From Calvatia gigantea (Eukaryota; Basidiomycota; Agaricomycetes; Agaricales; Lycoperdaceae): a stretch of 64,000 nt of DNA. Shown here in pieces: positions 10,295 through 21,744 of the stretch (the stretch's first letter is position 1; each line of letters starts with the position of its first letter). The translations under genes were made by a program, and so were the position numbers. The notes beneath the pieces were generated by a model. The model had not been told where the DNA came from. It searched no databases and was given only the letters and a program-made list of their open reading frames with translations. Location of the stretch: contig JACAAK010000009.1 in NCBI GenBank assembly GCA_025093985.1, forward strand, positions 1,612,001 through 1,676,000, written 5' to 3'.

Positions 10295-11820
10295 CCATCA
10301 TCCACTGTCTGTTATGATCCCTATCCACCCTGAGGACATCACAAATGTCAGGAGGGCATTTCCCAAGAACTCGGCAGCCACTGTAGAATTGCAGTTCCTG
10401 GACGAGGTCAGAGAAGGAGTGTATGGCCTTCAGGACCATCCCCTTAATTCAGCATGGGACACTAATGTCCTGGTATTGGCTATTGGGTCAGTATTCTCTG
10501 CAGTGTAGCACCGCTACACTGTGGAGGTGCACATATCTACAAAATCTCAGCCCTGGTGGGATAAGGATTGCAATGTTGCCCTTCGGGCCCACAGGAACTT
10601 CTTGGACCCTGCAGACTAGAAGGCATTTCAATGCATTGTGGCATCTAAGAAGTGCAAATTCTTCGATGAGAAGATTGAGGAAATTGCTGAGACCAACAAG
10701 TGCCCTTGGGACCTTATGGAATGGGTCAAAGCATACAAGTTGCCAGCATGTGAGGCTATCTCCTACCAGGGGGAGCCTTGTCACACTATGGACTCCCTAT
10801 GGGAGGCCCTTCACAGTACCTACAATTCTGCCTCCGGGTGGGAGTGTGATACCCCTGTTATTGATCTGCTCCCTGCACTTCCGCGGAGGGAGTGGGTTGA
10901 CTTCTTAGACAAGGAGCTGGTGGACGTACTGTCTGCCTGTTCCAAAGTCTCTGCTCTGGGCCCTGACCACATTATGTGGCGGATGCTCAAACAGATCATG
11001 CTTGGGGATGCCCTGCCAGTCTTTGTACATCTAGCTAGTGCCTGTGTTTGCCTAGGTTGCTGGCCAGAGTATTTTAAAGAATCTATGTCAGTTATTATCC
11101 CTAAGCCGGGTAAGCCTGCATACTCTACACCCAAGGCCTTTAGGCCTATTGTCCTTCTCAACACACTGGGTAAGCTGTTTGAGAAAATGATCACAACGAG
11201 GCTCCAGTTTGACTCTGTCAAATTTGGGGTCTTTCACTCTAATCAGCTCGGAGGTGTGATCCAACAATCCACTGAAGATGCTGGCCTGATGCTAACCCAC
11301 ATCGTAAGAGCGGGTTGGGCTAAGGGCCTCAGGACTAGTGTTGTGGCATTTGACATAGCGCAGTTCTTCCCTTCATTGCACCATGATATGCTGGTGGCAA
11401 TACTCTGCAAGCAAGGATTTGCCCCTGAGTTGGTCGAGTTCTTCGCACACTACTTGGTAGGATGGAAGACTCAGTACTGCTGGGATTCTTTTAAGTCTGA
11501 GCTGTTTCCATCTGACATGGGGGTAGGGCAGGGTTCTGCTCTTTCCTCCGTCCTCTCAGCCTTATACATAGCTCCACTAATGTGGCTTTTTGACAGAGAG
11601 GCATCGCATCTAGGGACGACTCTTCTGTCATATGTAGATGATGGCACCATCATTGCCCAGTCTAAGGACTGGGGTTCTAACCTTGTGGCTCTCAAGGAGG
11701 TATATGGTATTATATTTAGGCTCTTTGAGAGATTCACCCTGGTACTTGAGCATGACAAGTCTGAGGTATTTCACTTCTCCTGTAGACACAGGGATGATAA
11801 TCCGCTGATTGACCTGGGCT
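10295..11820 (+). pseudogene. LINE C, first part: ORF2 end of endonuclease through RT
   Basis: Starts abruptly after the poly(A) of LINE B inside the endonuclease (DHHPLSV-like, then IPIHPEDITNVRRAF). It runs through the RT: KAFRPIVLLNTLGKLFEKM, VVAFDIAQFFPSLHH, GVGQGSALSSVL and the catalytic SYVDDGTII. Two TAG stops, at 10507 and 10618, stand where related copies have TGG (Trp). From 10621 it is open to 11820, where LINE D is inserted; the apparent reading beyond that runs into poly(T). The whole segment has a near-identical mirror copy at 20220-21744. Confidence 0.85.
11805..11820. repeat. target-site duplication of LINE D (left copy)
   Basis: CTGATTGACCTGGGCT occurs here, directly before the poly(T) of LINE D, and again at 17868-17883 directly after its truncated 5' end. 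A 16-bp direct repeat at a poly(A)-tailed insertion is the expected result of target-primed reverse transcription. Confidence 0.85.
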
Positions 11821-12004
11821 TTTTTTTTTTTTTTTTTTTATATCAAGGCTTGTGCCAATTTATAATGTGGTGCCTGATCACAGTCCACGTGTAGCCAAGT
11901 ACAAAGCCCCAACTACAAAGTTTGATGAGTTAAGAGTAATCTACTGTTCAGAGGCAACCCAACCCAACCCAAGCGCTAACCCAGACCAGACCAGACCACT
12001 CCCT
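11821..12004 (-). mobile_element. LINE D, 3' end part (poly(T) start)
   Basis: Minus-strand LINE: a T tract (the poly(A) tail) followed by the conserved 3' terminal block and the type 2 ending with GGTCT repeats (seen here as ACCAGACCAGACC). Cop1 interrupts it at 12004, and it resumes at 17208. The tail begins TATATCAAGG, a variant shared only with the mirror segment ending at 20219. Confidence 0.85.
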
Positions 12005-12334
12005 TGTCAAAAATCAGCGGCTTGGCGTCATTGCTGACGTCGTCAACATATTTCGGGTTTCTATTTTTGTTTTTCCATTGTTTCAGTGTATTCGATGTAA
12101 ATAGTCAGTTTGAATTGCCTTGTAAATAAGTGTACATTAGGTCTTTTCACTTATACGTAGTCTCTTGTATCTGTGGGGTCCATTCTCTTTCCGTGGACCT
12201 CAGGTTCATACCACCCGTATCTGTAACTAGTTTTCTCTCTAATTCATTCTCTTTCTGTGGACCTCAGTCCACTGTAAAAGTCTACGAACATCATCATTGC
12301 CTACACTACACAACTACGAAAATATGTTGTGTCA
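12005..12334 (+). repeat. Cop1 5' LTR
   Basis: Begins TGTCAAAAATCAGCGG and ends GTGTCA. It matches 16873-17202 closely. The two LTRs differ largely where one has CG and the other CA or TG (for example TTGGCG against CTCAGCA, and GACGTCGTC against GACATCATC). Confidence 0.93.
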
Positions 12335-12346
12335 GGTTATGGGCCC
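12335..12346 (+). promoter_or_regulatory. Cop1 primer-binding site for the initiator tRNA-Met anticodon arm
   Basis: GGTTATGGGCCC follows the LTR directly. It is complementary to GGGCCCATAACC, which contains the CAU anticodon and flanking stem of initiator tRNA-Met. Drosophila copia is known to be primed by a half-molecule of this tRNA. The same 12 bases stand at the same place in Cop2, Cop3 and Cop4. Confidence 0.8.
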
Positions 12347-13194
12347 TGACAGTGAGTCAATGTCTGAGACACTTCACTTTCCAAAGCTCACAGGGATTAA
12401 TTATAATTCCTGGGCAGATAATATGAAGGCTGCCTTACAAGCCCATTATCTTTGGCTGTTCGTTGAGGGAGAGGAACCTTGCCCTCCAAAGCCATCAATT
12501 AAGGCCTCTGTTGATAATCAAGGGAATCCTTTTGGGTGAAGTACGGCTGAGTTTAAGGAGTGGAAACAGGATCAAGAGGATCATCGACGTTGGCTGCGAT
12601 CTGATGGTGCTGCAATGGGCTTGATTAGAGGTGCAGTTGATTTCTCTCAACGTGAGCATATTGCAAGTGCTTCGACTTCACAAGAGATGTGGGATTTGCT
12701 ATGATCCATTCATGTTACACAACCTCAAGGGATAACAGTCCATTATCTCTTCCAAGACATCTACTCGAAGAAATGGGATGAGAAAACACCTATGTCTGAT
12801 CACCTTGGTTATTTCCTTCGAATTTGCCGACAAATTGTTGAGGCTGGAGAAAGGTTGGATGAGACACAGATTATCCATGCCGTCCTTCTTTCCCTTCCAC
12901 ATACGAATGTCTGGGATATTGTCAAGCAGAACCTTCTTGACAAAGGGAAGAACCTTACCTTGGAGATGGTCACAGCTGAGCTAATTGCTGTGCATGAACA
13001 TTTGCTACATGATAAGCAGGCTGAGGAGGTTTCGGAGAAAGTTAAGGCTGAGCAGTTGGCCTTACTCTCGAAATTGGGTGGCTCTTCGAGTGGGAGTGGT
13101 GGTAAAGGTGGCAAGAAGTCAAAGAAAGGCAAACGAAAGGCGAAGCCAGAGGATGAGTGTTTCAACTGTCACCAAAAAGGGCATTGGAAGTCTA

Positions 13195-13502
13195 TGTTAG
13201 AATAAATGAAGATGTCAACAAAGTCTCCTGAGTGGCGCTAAGTGGCCTAGAGCAGGGATCACAATAAAGTGAAGATCATAGTATTCGAGGTATAACTCGA
13301 CAAGGGATTGACCTTGGCGAGTACATAACTATATACTACATACATTATTTACTATCAGTACTGGAACAAAACATACGGAATGTTCTGGAACAAAGGAGAT
13401 GACGTCATGAATGACGTCATTGTGGAGTAAACATGTCATGATGACACAATGTATGAGATGGATCTAAAAATAGTTCAAGGCACTGATTTACCACTTCTAA
13501 CA
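13195..13502. mobile_element. solo LTR nested in Cop1 gag
   Basis: The 308-bp insert begins TGTTAGAA and ends TTCTAACA, a perfect 8-bp terminal inverted repeat. The direct repeat GTCTA flanks it at 13190-13194 and 13503-13507. It splits the zinc knuckle of Cop1 Gag. It contains no coding sequence and resembles no other LTR in the window. A solo LTR is what remains after recombination between the two LTRs of one element. Confidence 0.9.
13400..13419. promoter_or_regulatory. two TGACGTCA palindromes in the solo LTR
   Basis: The 8-bp palindrome TGACGTCA, the consensus site of CREB/ATF-type bZIP factors, occurs at 13400-13407 and 13412-13419, 12 bp apart. In an LTR such sites would act as promoter elements. 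Both keep their CpG although the surroundings are decayed. Confidence 0.5.
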
Positions 13503-16500
13503 GTCTAACTGTCCAAGTGCACTGAAAAAGGAGAAATCTGAAGGAAAGTCAGCAAATATAGCTGTTAAGGATTCGTCAATGGTGGTCGATAGGGAAGTTG
13601 GTCAGATGCTGATGGCAGTAGGGGGTGGAACTCTGGGACTTGAATTGTTGCTCAATTGCAGAGCAACGTCTCACATGTTCACTCAATGTGAGTGCTTCGA
13701 CTCCTATATTTCTTTTGACAAGGGATTTGTGACTGTAGGTGGCCAAAATCGGATTCCGGTTGTTGGTCAAGGCTCAGTCAAGTTTTGAGCGAAACTCTCA
13801 AATGGTGTAACCACTGTCACCTTGCATGATGTACTTCATGTCCCCCATCTTGGAGTGAATCTGATCAGTCTTGGTGCTCTACAACGAAAAGGAGCAATTA
13901 TTCGAAGCGATGAAGGTGGATTGGTGATCATACATAAAGGGGAACCAATGTTCCATGCTACTCTTGCAGGAGAAACTGGGACTTTGTATTTCATTCAACA
14001 TGCCTATAATTCTGAGCAAGCTGCTTTTCTGGCTAAAGGGGAAACAATGCGATTGTGGCACAGGCGGATGGGACATTTGAGTTCTTCAATGATCGACACT
14101 ATAAAACGTCAGAAACTTGTCAAGGGGCTTGAAATTGGTCAACCTACTGAGTTTGACCATGTCTGTAGTGGTTGTGCTCATGGGAAGTCTTATCGCCTAC
14201 CTATGCCAGAAGTCAGTTTGTCAAAGTATTTGAAGCTTGAATTGGTGGTAATGGACTTAACTGGTCCAATATCGGTTCCAAGCTAGGATGGATACACCTA
14301 TGCACTCGTCATTGTTGATGTTAGCTGCCATTACCCTGTTGGGAGGTTGTTGAAGCATAAGGATGAAGTTGGTCCTGTCGTTCGGGATGTCCTAGCCATG
14401 ATGGAATGTCAGTCAGGAGTCAAAGTTCGACGTTTATGCACTGATAATGGTTCTGAGTTCATGAATAAAGTCATGGACTCATTCTGTTGTTGCAATGGAA
14501 TCATCCACGAGACAACAAACCCTTACCTTCCAGAGCAAAATGGGATTGCTGAGAGGGTGATCACAGTATTCTTCGAAATGGTCCAGTGCATGTTGCACTC
14601 AGCAGGCATTGATCTAAGGTATTGGGGTGAGGCTTTTATGTATGCTGTGCATATTCAAAGCCTCACACTTACCTTGGGATTGAAGGGTATGGTACCCTAT
14701 AAAGCCTGGACCGGGAGGAAGGCTGATGTATTGCACTTGCAAGTTTTCGGCTCATTGGGGTGGGCTCATGTTCCAAAGCCAGTACACGAAGGGAAGCTAG
14801 AGTCTAGAGCTGTTATGGTGAGGATGTTAGGTTGGTGGACTGATGAAATGAAAGGTTACCGACTTGAAGATTTGGAAAATGGGAGGTTGATAGCCTCACG
14901 AGATGTTCGTTTTCTGGAGGACGATGCACCCAGTGATTTGGCAGTAGTCGAAATCAACCATCCACAGGTACCCTCCCAGCAAGTAGACAGTCTCATTGAT
15001 GAGACTTTGGCTAGAGATAATACCATTTCTCCAAAGTCTCTGAAGTCTAGGGTTAATACTCCTCTCGCTGAGGAACCTGTTCTATCACCATCGACCGAAA
15101 TCAAACAGCTACCACTACCAATCAAAAAATCCAGTAAGTGGGCAGATCTCCCAAAGAGGGAGCCATCAAGTCGTGTCCGAAAACCAGTTGAGCGTGGGCT
15201 CTTTACTTTCGAAGAGTCAGCTATTTAATATGGGCAGGCTAATGTAGCCTTTGTTGGAGTCGCAAATGAACCACGAACGTATGAGGAGGTTTTGGGGTCA
15301 CCTCATGTCATTGAGTGGGAGAAAGCGATTGAAAAAGAGTATGGTCAGCTGAAGAGAATGGGCATGTTTGAGTGGGTGGATGACTTACCACAAGGAAAGA
15401 GAGCTGTGGGTAGCCGAATTGTATTTCAAGAGAAGCTAGATGGCCAAGGAAATCATGTCAAATACAAGGCACGAATTGTCGCAAAAGGTTATTCTCAAAT
15501 CCCTGGCGAAGATTTTACAGAAACCTTTTCATCAGTTGCAAAATTCTCAACGTTACGAATATTTCTAGCCCTTGCTGCTTCCCTTGACTATGAAATCCAT
15601 CAAGTCAATGTCATCGGAGCATATCTTCAAGGCGACCTTGATGAGGAAATTTATATGGAGGTACCACAAGGTGTCGAGAAGTTTAGAATGGGTGGTCGAT
15701 ACTGGAGATTGCAAAAGGCATTGTATGGATTGAAACAAGCCAGGAGACAGTGGAAGAAATGCCTCCATGAAGTATTGGTCAAACTTGAATTTTGGCATAC
15801 CTTTGCTGATGATTGTCTATATGTCAAGTGGGAGGATGGGCACCCAGTGGTCCTAGTCCTCGTTTATGTTGACGATATGGCAATTGGAGGTCCAGGATCC
15901 TTCAAGATCGTCAACTTCAAGGAGGCTCTCGGTGAAAACTTCGAGACAACTGACCTTGGAGAGCTCAAATACATACTCAGAATATCGGTAACATGAGACC
16001 AAGCAAATCGTTTGATCTACTTGAACCAGGCTGCATATATCGCCCAAATTCTCGCAAAGTATGGCATACAAGATGCACACCCAGTTCCAACCCCGATCAT
16101 TGTCAAACACGAGTTGACAGTGGCACAGTCACCTCAAACAAGTGACGAAGTTCAAGCATATAACAATTACGCTAGTGGCATCCACTACCTATTCCTTGTT
16201 GGATCATTGCTTTTTGCCACACAAACATGTCCAGATATCCAATATGCAGTTAGTTCAATTGCCAAATTTGGGGGGAATCCAGGGATTCGTCACCTTGAAG
16301 CAGCAAAGCGTGTTCTTTGTTATCTCAAGGGCACCATTGACTACAGTTTGATACTCGGGCGTCGTGGAAGAGATGCTGTCGACATCGTTGGATGGACAGA
16401 TTCTGATTGGGCACAAGATTGTGATGATCATCGCTCGACAAGTGGTTTTGTGTTCAATGTTGCTGGGGGAGTAGTGATATGGTCATCGAAAAAGCAGCTG

Positions 16501-16872
16501 ACAGTGGCTACCTCGAGTGTTGAAGCTGAGTATGTTGCATCAGCCAGTGCTGTAAAGGAAGCAGTGTGGTTGCGAACATTGTTGGAAAAGTTGGGTTATC
16601 CACAGGTCACAGCCACAACAATTCATGCAGACAACCAAGGCTGTATTGCCCTTGCTCACAACCCAGTTGCACACTCACGTGCCAAGCATATCGACATACG
16701 TTACCATTTCATCCGTAAACATATCGAGAACAACAAAGTTGATTTAAAATATGTGTCCATGAAGGACATGTTAGCCGATATTTTTATGAAGACATTGCCC
16801 AAGAAAGCTTTCATAAAATTTAGGACTGCATTAGGTGTCCTACCCAAAAATTGACACCTCGCTGAGTGGGAG

Positions 16873-17202
16873 TGTCAAAAATCAGCGGCTCAGCATCATT
16901 GCTGACATCATCAACATATTTTGGGTTTCTATTTTTGTTCTTCCATTATTTCAGTGTATTCAATGTAAATAGTTAGTTTGAATTGCCTTGTAAATAAGTG
17001 TACATTAGGTCTTTTCACTTATACGTAGTCTCCTGTATCTGTGGGGTCCATTCTCTTTCCGTGGACCTCAGGTTCATACCACCTGTATCTGTAACTAGTT
17101 TTCTCTCTAATTCATTCTCTTTCTGTAGACCTCAGTCCACTGTAAAAGTCTACGAACATCATCGTCGCCTACACTATGCAACTATGAAAATATGTCGTGT
17201 CA
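16873..17202 (+). repeat. Cop1 3' LTR
   Basis: Copy of the 5' LTR, starting TGTCAAAAATCAGCGG. It follows the purine-rich CTGAGTGGGAG at 16862-16872, the likely polypurine tract for plus-strand priming. It is followed by the target duplication TCCCT. Confidence 0.93.
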
Positions 17203-17207
17203 TCCCT

Positions 17208-17867
17208 ACTTGCTAAATCCCCTGGTTCCCCGAAATGCCCATCACACTGAGGAAGACCCAGTTGCCCAGGTCTTGTGGTATACACCCAGTGATGCACCAT
17301 GGCTGAGTGAAGCTCAGCGGTGGTGCCCTGATCATCCCACAAGCAGAGACAAGTGTAGTCAGGAGAGCCAGCGCAAGGGGCCCCCACTTGGAGCTGCCTT
17401 ACCCCTAACTTCCCAGATGAAAGAGTATCTGTCCAGCCCCAATCCAGAGCAACCCAGCAGGCAGGGTAGAAACTCGAAGCATCACATAGATGGCGCCCAA
17501 GAAAGCAGCTGAGCAGGACAAACCTGCACTGCCACCTGGGACCCCACCCCCATTATTTTATGCCTTTGCCCCCCATGAAGCCCCCAACTAGGCCCAGGAA
17601 AGGAGCACCACCAGCCTGGGCTGGAAGCACCTCCCAGGGACCCCACCCCTGTTGCCTTATGACTTCTCCATCCAGTAGGCCAGAAGACCAGTGACCCTGC
17701 AGGAGACCCCCACATGCGCCAGCTCAGCCGATCCCAGCATCATCTGGTCTGAACACGAATGCCCCCAGATTCATATTCAGGAAGTCAATCAGCTCACAAA
17801 TGGTCTGAGGAGGTCTGTCAAGCTCCCTCTTGTAGTTAGGGCACCTGATGAATATATGATAGTGCCC
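17208..17867 (-). mobile_element. LINE D, second part: 3' UTR and the last codons of ORF2
   Basis: Continues LINE D after Cop1: the rest of the 3' UTR (to about 17725), then the C-terminal codons of ORF2 up to a 5' truncation at 17867. Compared with LINEs B, H, J and K, it lacks about 40 bp near 17343 (the GC-rich stretch between CACAAGC and ACAAGTG). The same deletion is present in the mirror segment at 19895-19905. The target duplication copy follows at 17868-17883. Confidence 0.85.
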
Positions 17868-17883
17868 CTGATTGACCTGGGCT

Positions 17884-19523
17884 TTGCCCCGTTCACTGGT
17901 AATACACTGCTCTGGCCCAAGCCCTATTGGAGGTACTTGGGCTTCTACTTCGACCATGCCCTTACTTTTAAGGAGCACGTCTGCTACTATTCTACCAAAG
18001 CTCTGTCTACAGTGAAAGCCATGAAGATGCTTGGTAACTCCACGAGGGGCTTGCAGCCTATGCAGAAGCACCTCCTCTATCAGTTGTGTGTCATTCCTAT
18101 TGCCACATATGGCTTCAAACTTTGGTTCTTCAGGGGGTCCTGCTGCAAGGCGGCCCTTAAGAGTCTTAATGTCATGTAGAGACAGGCAGCCCTATGGATT
18201 TTAGGTGCATTCTGGACTGCTCCTATGGGGGCCGCAGAGTCATTCACAGGTCTCATACCCATTCAGCTACATATACAGAAGCTTGCTGTCAGGTCGGATT
18301 ACAGGATTAAAACCCTATCACCTAATCACCCCCTTAGGGCTCTCATGAGCCCTGAGTATTCTGGGTCTGCTAAGCTGCACGCCCGCTCAATCAGTCTTAT
18401 ATCTCCTGCTATTCGCAAGAAGACTAAAGGCTCCTTAATCCAGGCTGATACCAACCTGGTGAACCTCGTCGAGGAGTTTGAGCTTATGGCTTCAATTAAT
18501 TGGCCCAGATATCGCCTGATGGACTGCCACCCTGACCAGGTGTTGTTCATGGAGGTGAAACTCAATACAGAGGGTAATACTGACCCTGAGCATATGTATG
18601 CTCTCAATGCACACCTTAGGGAGTGCATGGAGGACTTCGGGATTGTTCATATGGTGACGGATGTGAGTCTGCCGCTTCATGGCAAGTTCCAGGCAGTTTC
18701 ATCTGCCCATGTCTATTGCCAGTGTGAGTGTCTACAGGAGATCACTTGTGTGGCAGGCCAAGTTACAGCACCTGATGCTGAGCTCATGGCCATTGTGCTT
18801 GGCATTCATTTTGCTCTCAAGCAGGATGACATCAGGCTTATACGCATCTTCACTAATTCTATTATGTCAGCGAAGCTCACAGTTGATCCGTCCATGCACT
18901 CCAGGCAGATGCTGTTCCAGGGAGTGTGTGTGGCGCTTAAGCAGTGGCTCTCTGGGGACCTCTGGAGAGGCATTGAATTTCTTGCTGTCCCTTCTTCCAA
19001 GAAGTGGGAGTTCCACCATGCTGTCCACCGGCATGTCACTTCATTCCCTCAGGTCACTTATGGCCCGAGGCTGTTCACTTCCATTGCCCGCCTACATAAG
19101 GAGGTGGTCGATGATGTTCTGGAGTTATGGCACCAGCTGTACTCTACCTCTTCGTACAAGGGGTGCAGTAACATGGATCTTGCCTCTGGGGCAGACCCAT
19201 CTACTCCAGGGAAGCTGACCTACCTTTCTGGTGGGCCTTGGCTCCCTCACATTAGCAGTTCAAACTCACTGTGTGCAAGGGCCGTGCATGCCATAACTGG
19301 TCACACACCGATTGGATTGTATCGTGTACGATTCTTTCCTAATGAAGGCGTAAGCTGCTCATGTGGCGCCGCTCTTGAGGGGCGCTATCACATATTTGTC
19401 AGGTGTTCTAATTACAAGAGGGAGCTTGACAGACCTCCTCAGACCATTTGTGAGCTGATTGACTTCCTGAATGTGAATCTGGGGGCATTTACGTTCAGAC
19501 CAGATGATACTGGGATCGGCTGA
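17884..19523 (+). pseudogene. LINE C, second part: ORF2 from after the RT to the C-terminus
   Basis: Resumes LINE C at the duplicated target site (LIDLGFAPFTGNT). It contains the post-RT region (KPYWRYLGFYFDHALTFKEH), the RNase H region (VTDVSLPLHG, where other copies have TDAS; TAPDAELMAIVLGI; and IFTNSIMSAK, where the third acidic residue of TDS is replaced), and the C-terminal zinc motif CSCGAALEGRYHIFVRC. A TAG at 18177 stands where other copies have CAG in VMQRRAALW. From 18225 it is open to the normal ORF2 stop (DDTGIG) at 19523. Confidence 0.87.
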
Positions 19524-20219
19524 GCTGGCGCACATGAGGGGTTCCTGTGGGGTCGCTGGTCTTCTGGCCTACTGGATGGAGAAGTCATAAGGCAACAGGG
19601 GTGGGGTCCCTGGGGGGTGCTTCTAGCCCAGGCTGGTGGTGCTCCTTTCCTGGGCCTGGTCAGGGGCTTCATAGGGGGCAAAGGCATAAAATAATGGGGG
19701 TGGGGTCCCAGGTGGCAGTGCAGGTTTGTCCTGCTCAGCTGCTTTCTTGGGTGCCATTTATGTGATGCTTCGAGTTTCTACCCTACCTGCTGGGTTGCTC
19801 TGGATTGGGGCTGGGCAGATACCCTTTCATCTGGGAAGTTGGGGGCAAGGCAGCTCCAAGTGGGGGCCCCTTGTGCTGGCTCTCCTGACTACACTTGTCC
19901 CTGCTTGTGGGATGATCAGGGCACCACCGCTGAGCTTCACTCAGCCATGGTGCATCACTGGGTGTACACCACAAGACCTGGGCAACTGGGTCTTCCTCAG
20001 TGTGATGGGTATTTCAGGGAACCAGGGGATTTAGCAAGTAGGGAGTGGTCTGGTCTGGTCTGGGTTAGCACTTGGGTTGGATTGGGTTGCCTCTGAACAG
20101 TAGATTACTCTTAACTCATCAAACTTTGTAGTTGGGGCTTTGTACTTGGCTACACATGGACTGCAATCAGGCACTGCATTATAAATTGGCACAAGCCTTG
20201 ATATAAAAAAAAAAAAAAA
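19524..20219 (+). other. LINE C 3' UTR, type 2, with poly(A)
   Basis: Non-coding 3' region with the type 2 ending (three GGTCT units followed by GGGTT-like repeats), then the conserved terminal block and 15 A at 20205-20219. It carries the ~40-bp deletion also found in LINE D. From about 19378 to 20219 it is the mirror image of LINE D. The poly(A) joins LINE E exactly at the bases where LINE D joins LINE C. Confidence 0.85.
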
Positions 20220-21744
20220 GCCCAGGTCAATCAGCAGATTATCATCCCTGTGTCTACAGGAGAAGTGAAATACCTCAGACTTGTCATGCTCAAGTACCAG
20301 GGTGAATCTCTCAAAGAGCCTAAATATAATACCATATACCTCCTTGAGAGCCACAAGGTTAGAACCCCAGTCTTTAGACTGGGCAATGATGGTGCCATCA
20401 TCTACATATGACAGAAGAGTCGTCCCTAGATGCGATGCCTCTCTGTCAAAAAGCCACATTAGTGGAGCTATGTATAAGGCTGAGAGGACGGGGGAAAGAG
20501 CAGAACCCTGCCCTACCCCCATGTCAGATGGAAACAGCTCAGACTTAAAAGAATCCCAGCAGTACTGAGTCTTCCATCCTACCAAGTAGTGTGCGAAGAA
20601 CTCGACCAACTCAGGGGCAAATCCTTGCTTGCAGAGTATTGCCACCAGCATATCATGGTGCAATGAAGGGAAGAACTGCGCTATGTCAAATGCCACAACA
20701 CTAGTCCTGAGGCCCTTAGCCCAACCCGCTCTTACGATGTGGGTTAGCATCAGGCCAGCATCTTCAGTGGATTGTTGGATCACACCTCCGAGCTGATTAG
20801 AGTGAAAGACCCCAAATTTGACAGAGTCAAACTGGAGCCTCGTTGTGATCATTTTCTCAAACAGCTTACCCAGTGTGTTGAGAAGGACAATAGGCCTAAA
20901 GGCCTTGGGTGTAGAGTATGCAGGCTTACCCGGCTTAGGGATAATAACTGACATAGATTCTTTAAAATACTCTGGCCAGCAACCTAGGCAAACACAGGCA
21001 CTAGCTAGATGTACAAAGACTGGCAGGGCATCCCCAAGCATGATCTGTTTGAGCATCCGCCACATAATGTGGTCAGGGCCCAGAGCAGAGACTTTGGAAC
21101 AGGCAGACAGTACGTCCACCAGCTCCTTGTCTAAGAAGTCAACCCACTCCCTCCGCGGAAGTGCAGGGAGCAGATCAATAACAGGGGTATCACACTCCCA
21201 CCCGGAGGCAGAATTGTAGGTACTGTGAAGGGCCTCCCATAGGGAGTCCATAGTGTGACAAGGCTCCCCCTGGTAGGAGATAGCCTCACATGCTGGCAAC
21301 TTGCACACTTTGACCCATTCCATAAGGTCCCAAGGGCACTTGTTGGTCTTAGCAATTTCCTCAATCTTCTCATCGAAGAATTTGCACTTCTTAGATGCCA
21401 CAATGTGTCGAAATGCCTTCTAGTCTACAGGGTCCAAGGAGTCCCTGTGGGCCCGAAGGGCAACATTGCAATCCTTATCCCACCAGGGCTGAGATTTTGC
21501 AGATATGTGCACCTCCACAGTGTGGTGGTGCCACACTGCAGAGAATACCGACCCAATAGCTGATACCAGGACATTAGTGTCCCATGCTGAATTAAGGGGA
21601 TGGTCCTGAAGGCCATACACCCCTTCTCTGACCTCGTTCAGGAACTGCAATTCTGCAGTGGCTGCCGAGTTCTTGGGAAATGCCCTCCTGACATTTGTGA
21701 TGTCCTCAAGGTGGATAGGGATCATAACAGACAGTGGATGATGG
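20220..21744 (-). pseudogene. LINE E: inverted copy of LINE C first part (ORF2 endonuclease end to RT)
   Basis: Minus-strand ORF2 segment covering exactly the same span as 10295-11820, from IPIHLEDITNVRR to LLIDLGF. It shares variants of that copy not seen in LINEs J, K, O or Q (GWECDTP, HIMWRMLKQIM, HYLVGWKTQYC) and the catalytic SYVDDGTII. A TAG stop at the Trp of the expected ADWKAF site is also shared. Both ends join poly(A)/poly(T) at the same nucleotides as in LINE C, so it reads as a duplicate of that locus rather than a separate insertion. Confidence 0.87.

Larger units (their letters stand above)
12339..16854 (+). pseudogene. Cop1 gag-pol polyprotein, broken
   Basis: An ATG inside the primer-binding site (12339) is in frame with one at 12360. 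Gag ends in a CCHC knuckle beginning CFNCHQKGHW, which is split by the solo LTR. The protease motif reads NCRATSHM where D-S/T-G-A-T-S-H-M is usual, so the catalytic Asp is lost. The integrase has the HHCC region (LWHRRMGH ... CSGCAHGK), VMDLTGP, LCTDNGSEF and PEQNGIAER. The RT has QVNVIGAYLQGDLDEEIYM and LVYVDDMAIGG. RNase H has GWTDSDWA, SSVEAEYVA and HADNQG. Six in-frame stops are visible: four TGA, one TAG and one TAA. The TGA before AKLSNG and the TGA before DQANR stand at probable arginine codons. Confidence 0.9.
12005..17202 (+). mobile_element. Cop1: Ty1/copia retrotransposon inserted in LINE D
   Basis: Two LTRs of 330 bp each (12005-12334 and 16873-17202) with TG...CA ends enclose a gag-pol region in copia order: gag, protease, integrase, RT, RNase H. 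The 5-bp target duplication TCCCT flanks it at 12000-12004 and 17203-17207. Removing it restores a continuous LINE D 3' UTR. Internal stops and a nested solo LTR show that it is old. It has no counterpart in the mirror arm of the inverted repeat, so it landed after that duplication. Confidence 0.93.

Noticed and set aside
10638..11894. A 418-residue protein ending in a phenylalanine run and further residues.
   Set aside because: The frame leaves LINE C at 11820 and reads into the poly(T) of LINE D. The same artefact occurs at 27287, 48521, 51990 and in the mirror copy near 20200.
95..20219. Classical Neurospora-type RIP.
   Set aside because: The visible changes are concentrated at CpG rather than CpA, and decay is graded by insertion age. 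A minority of TGG to TAG changes is present, so a context count is still needed.
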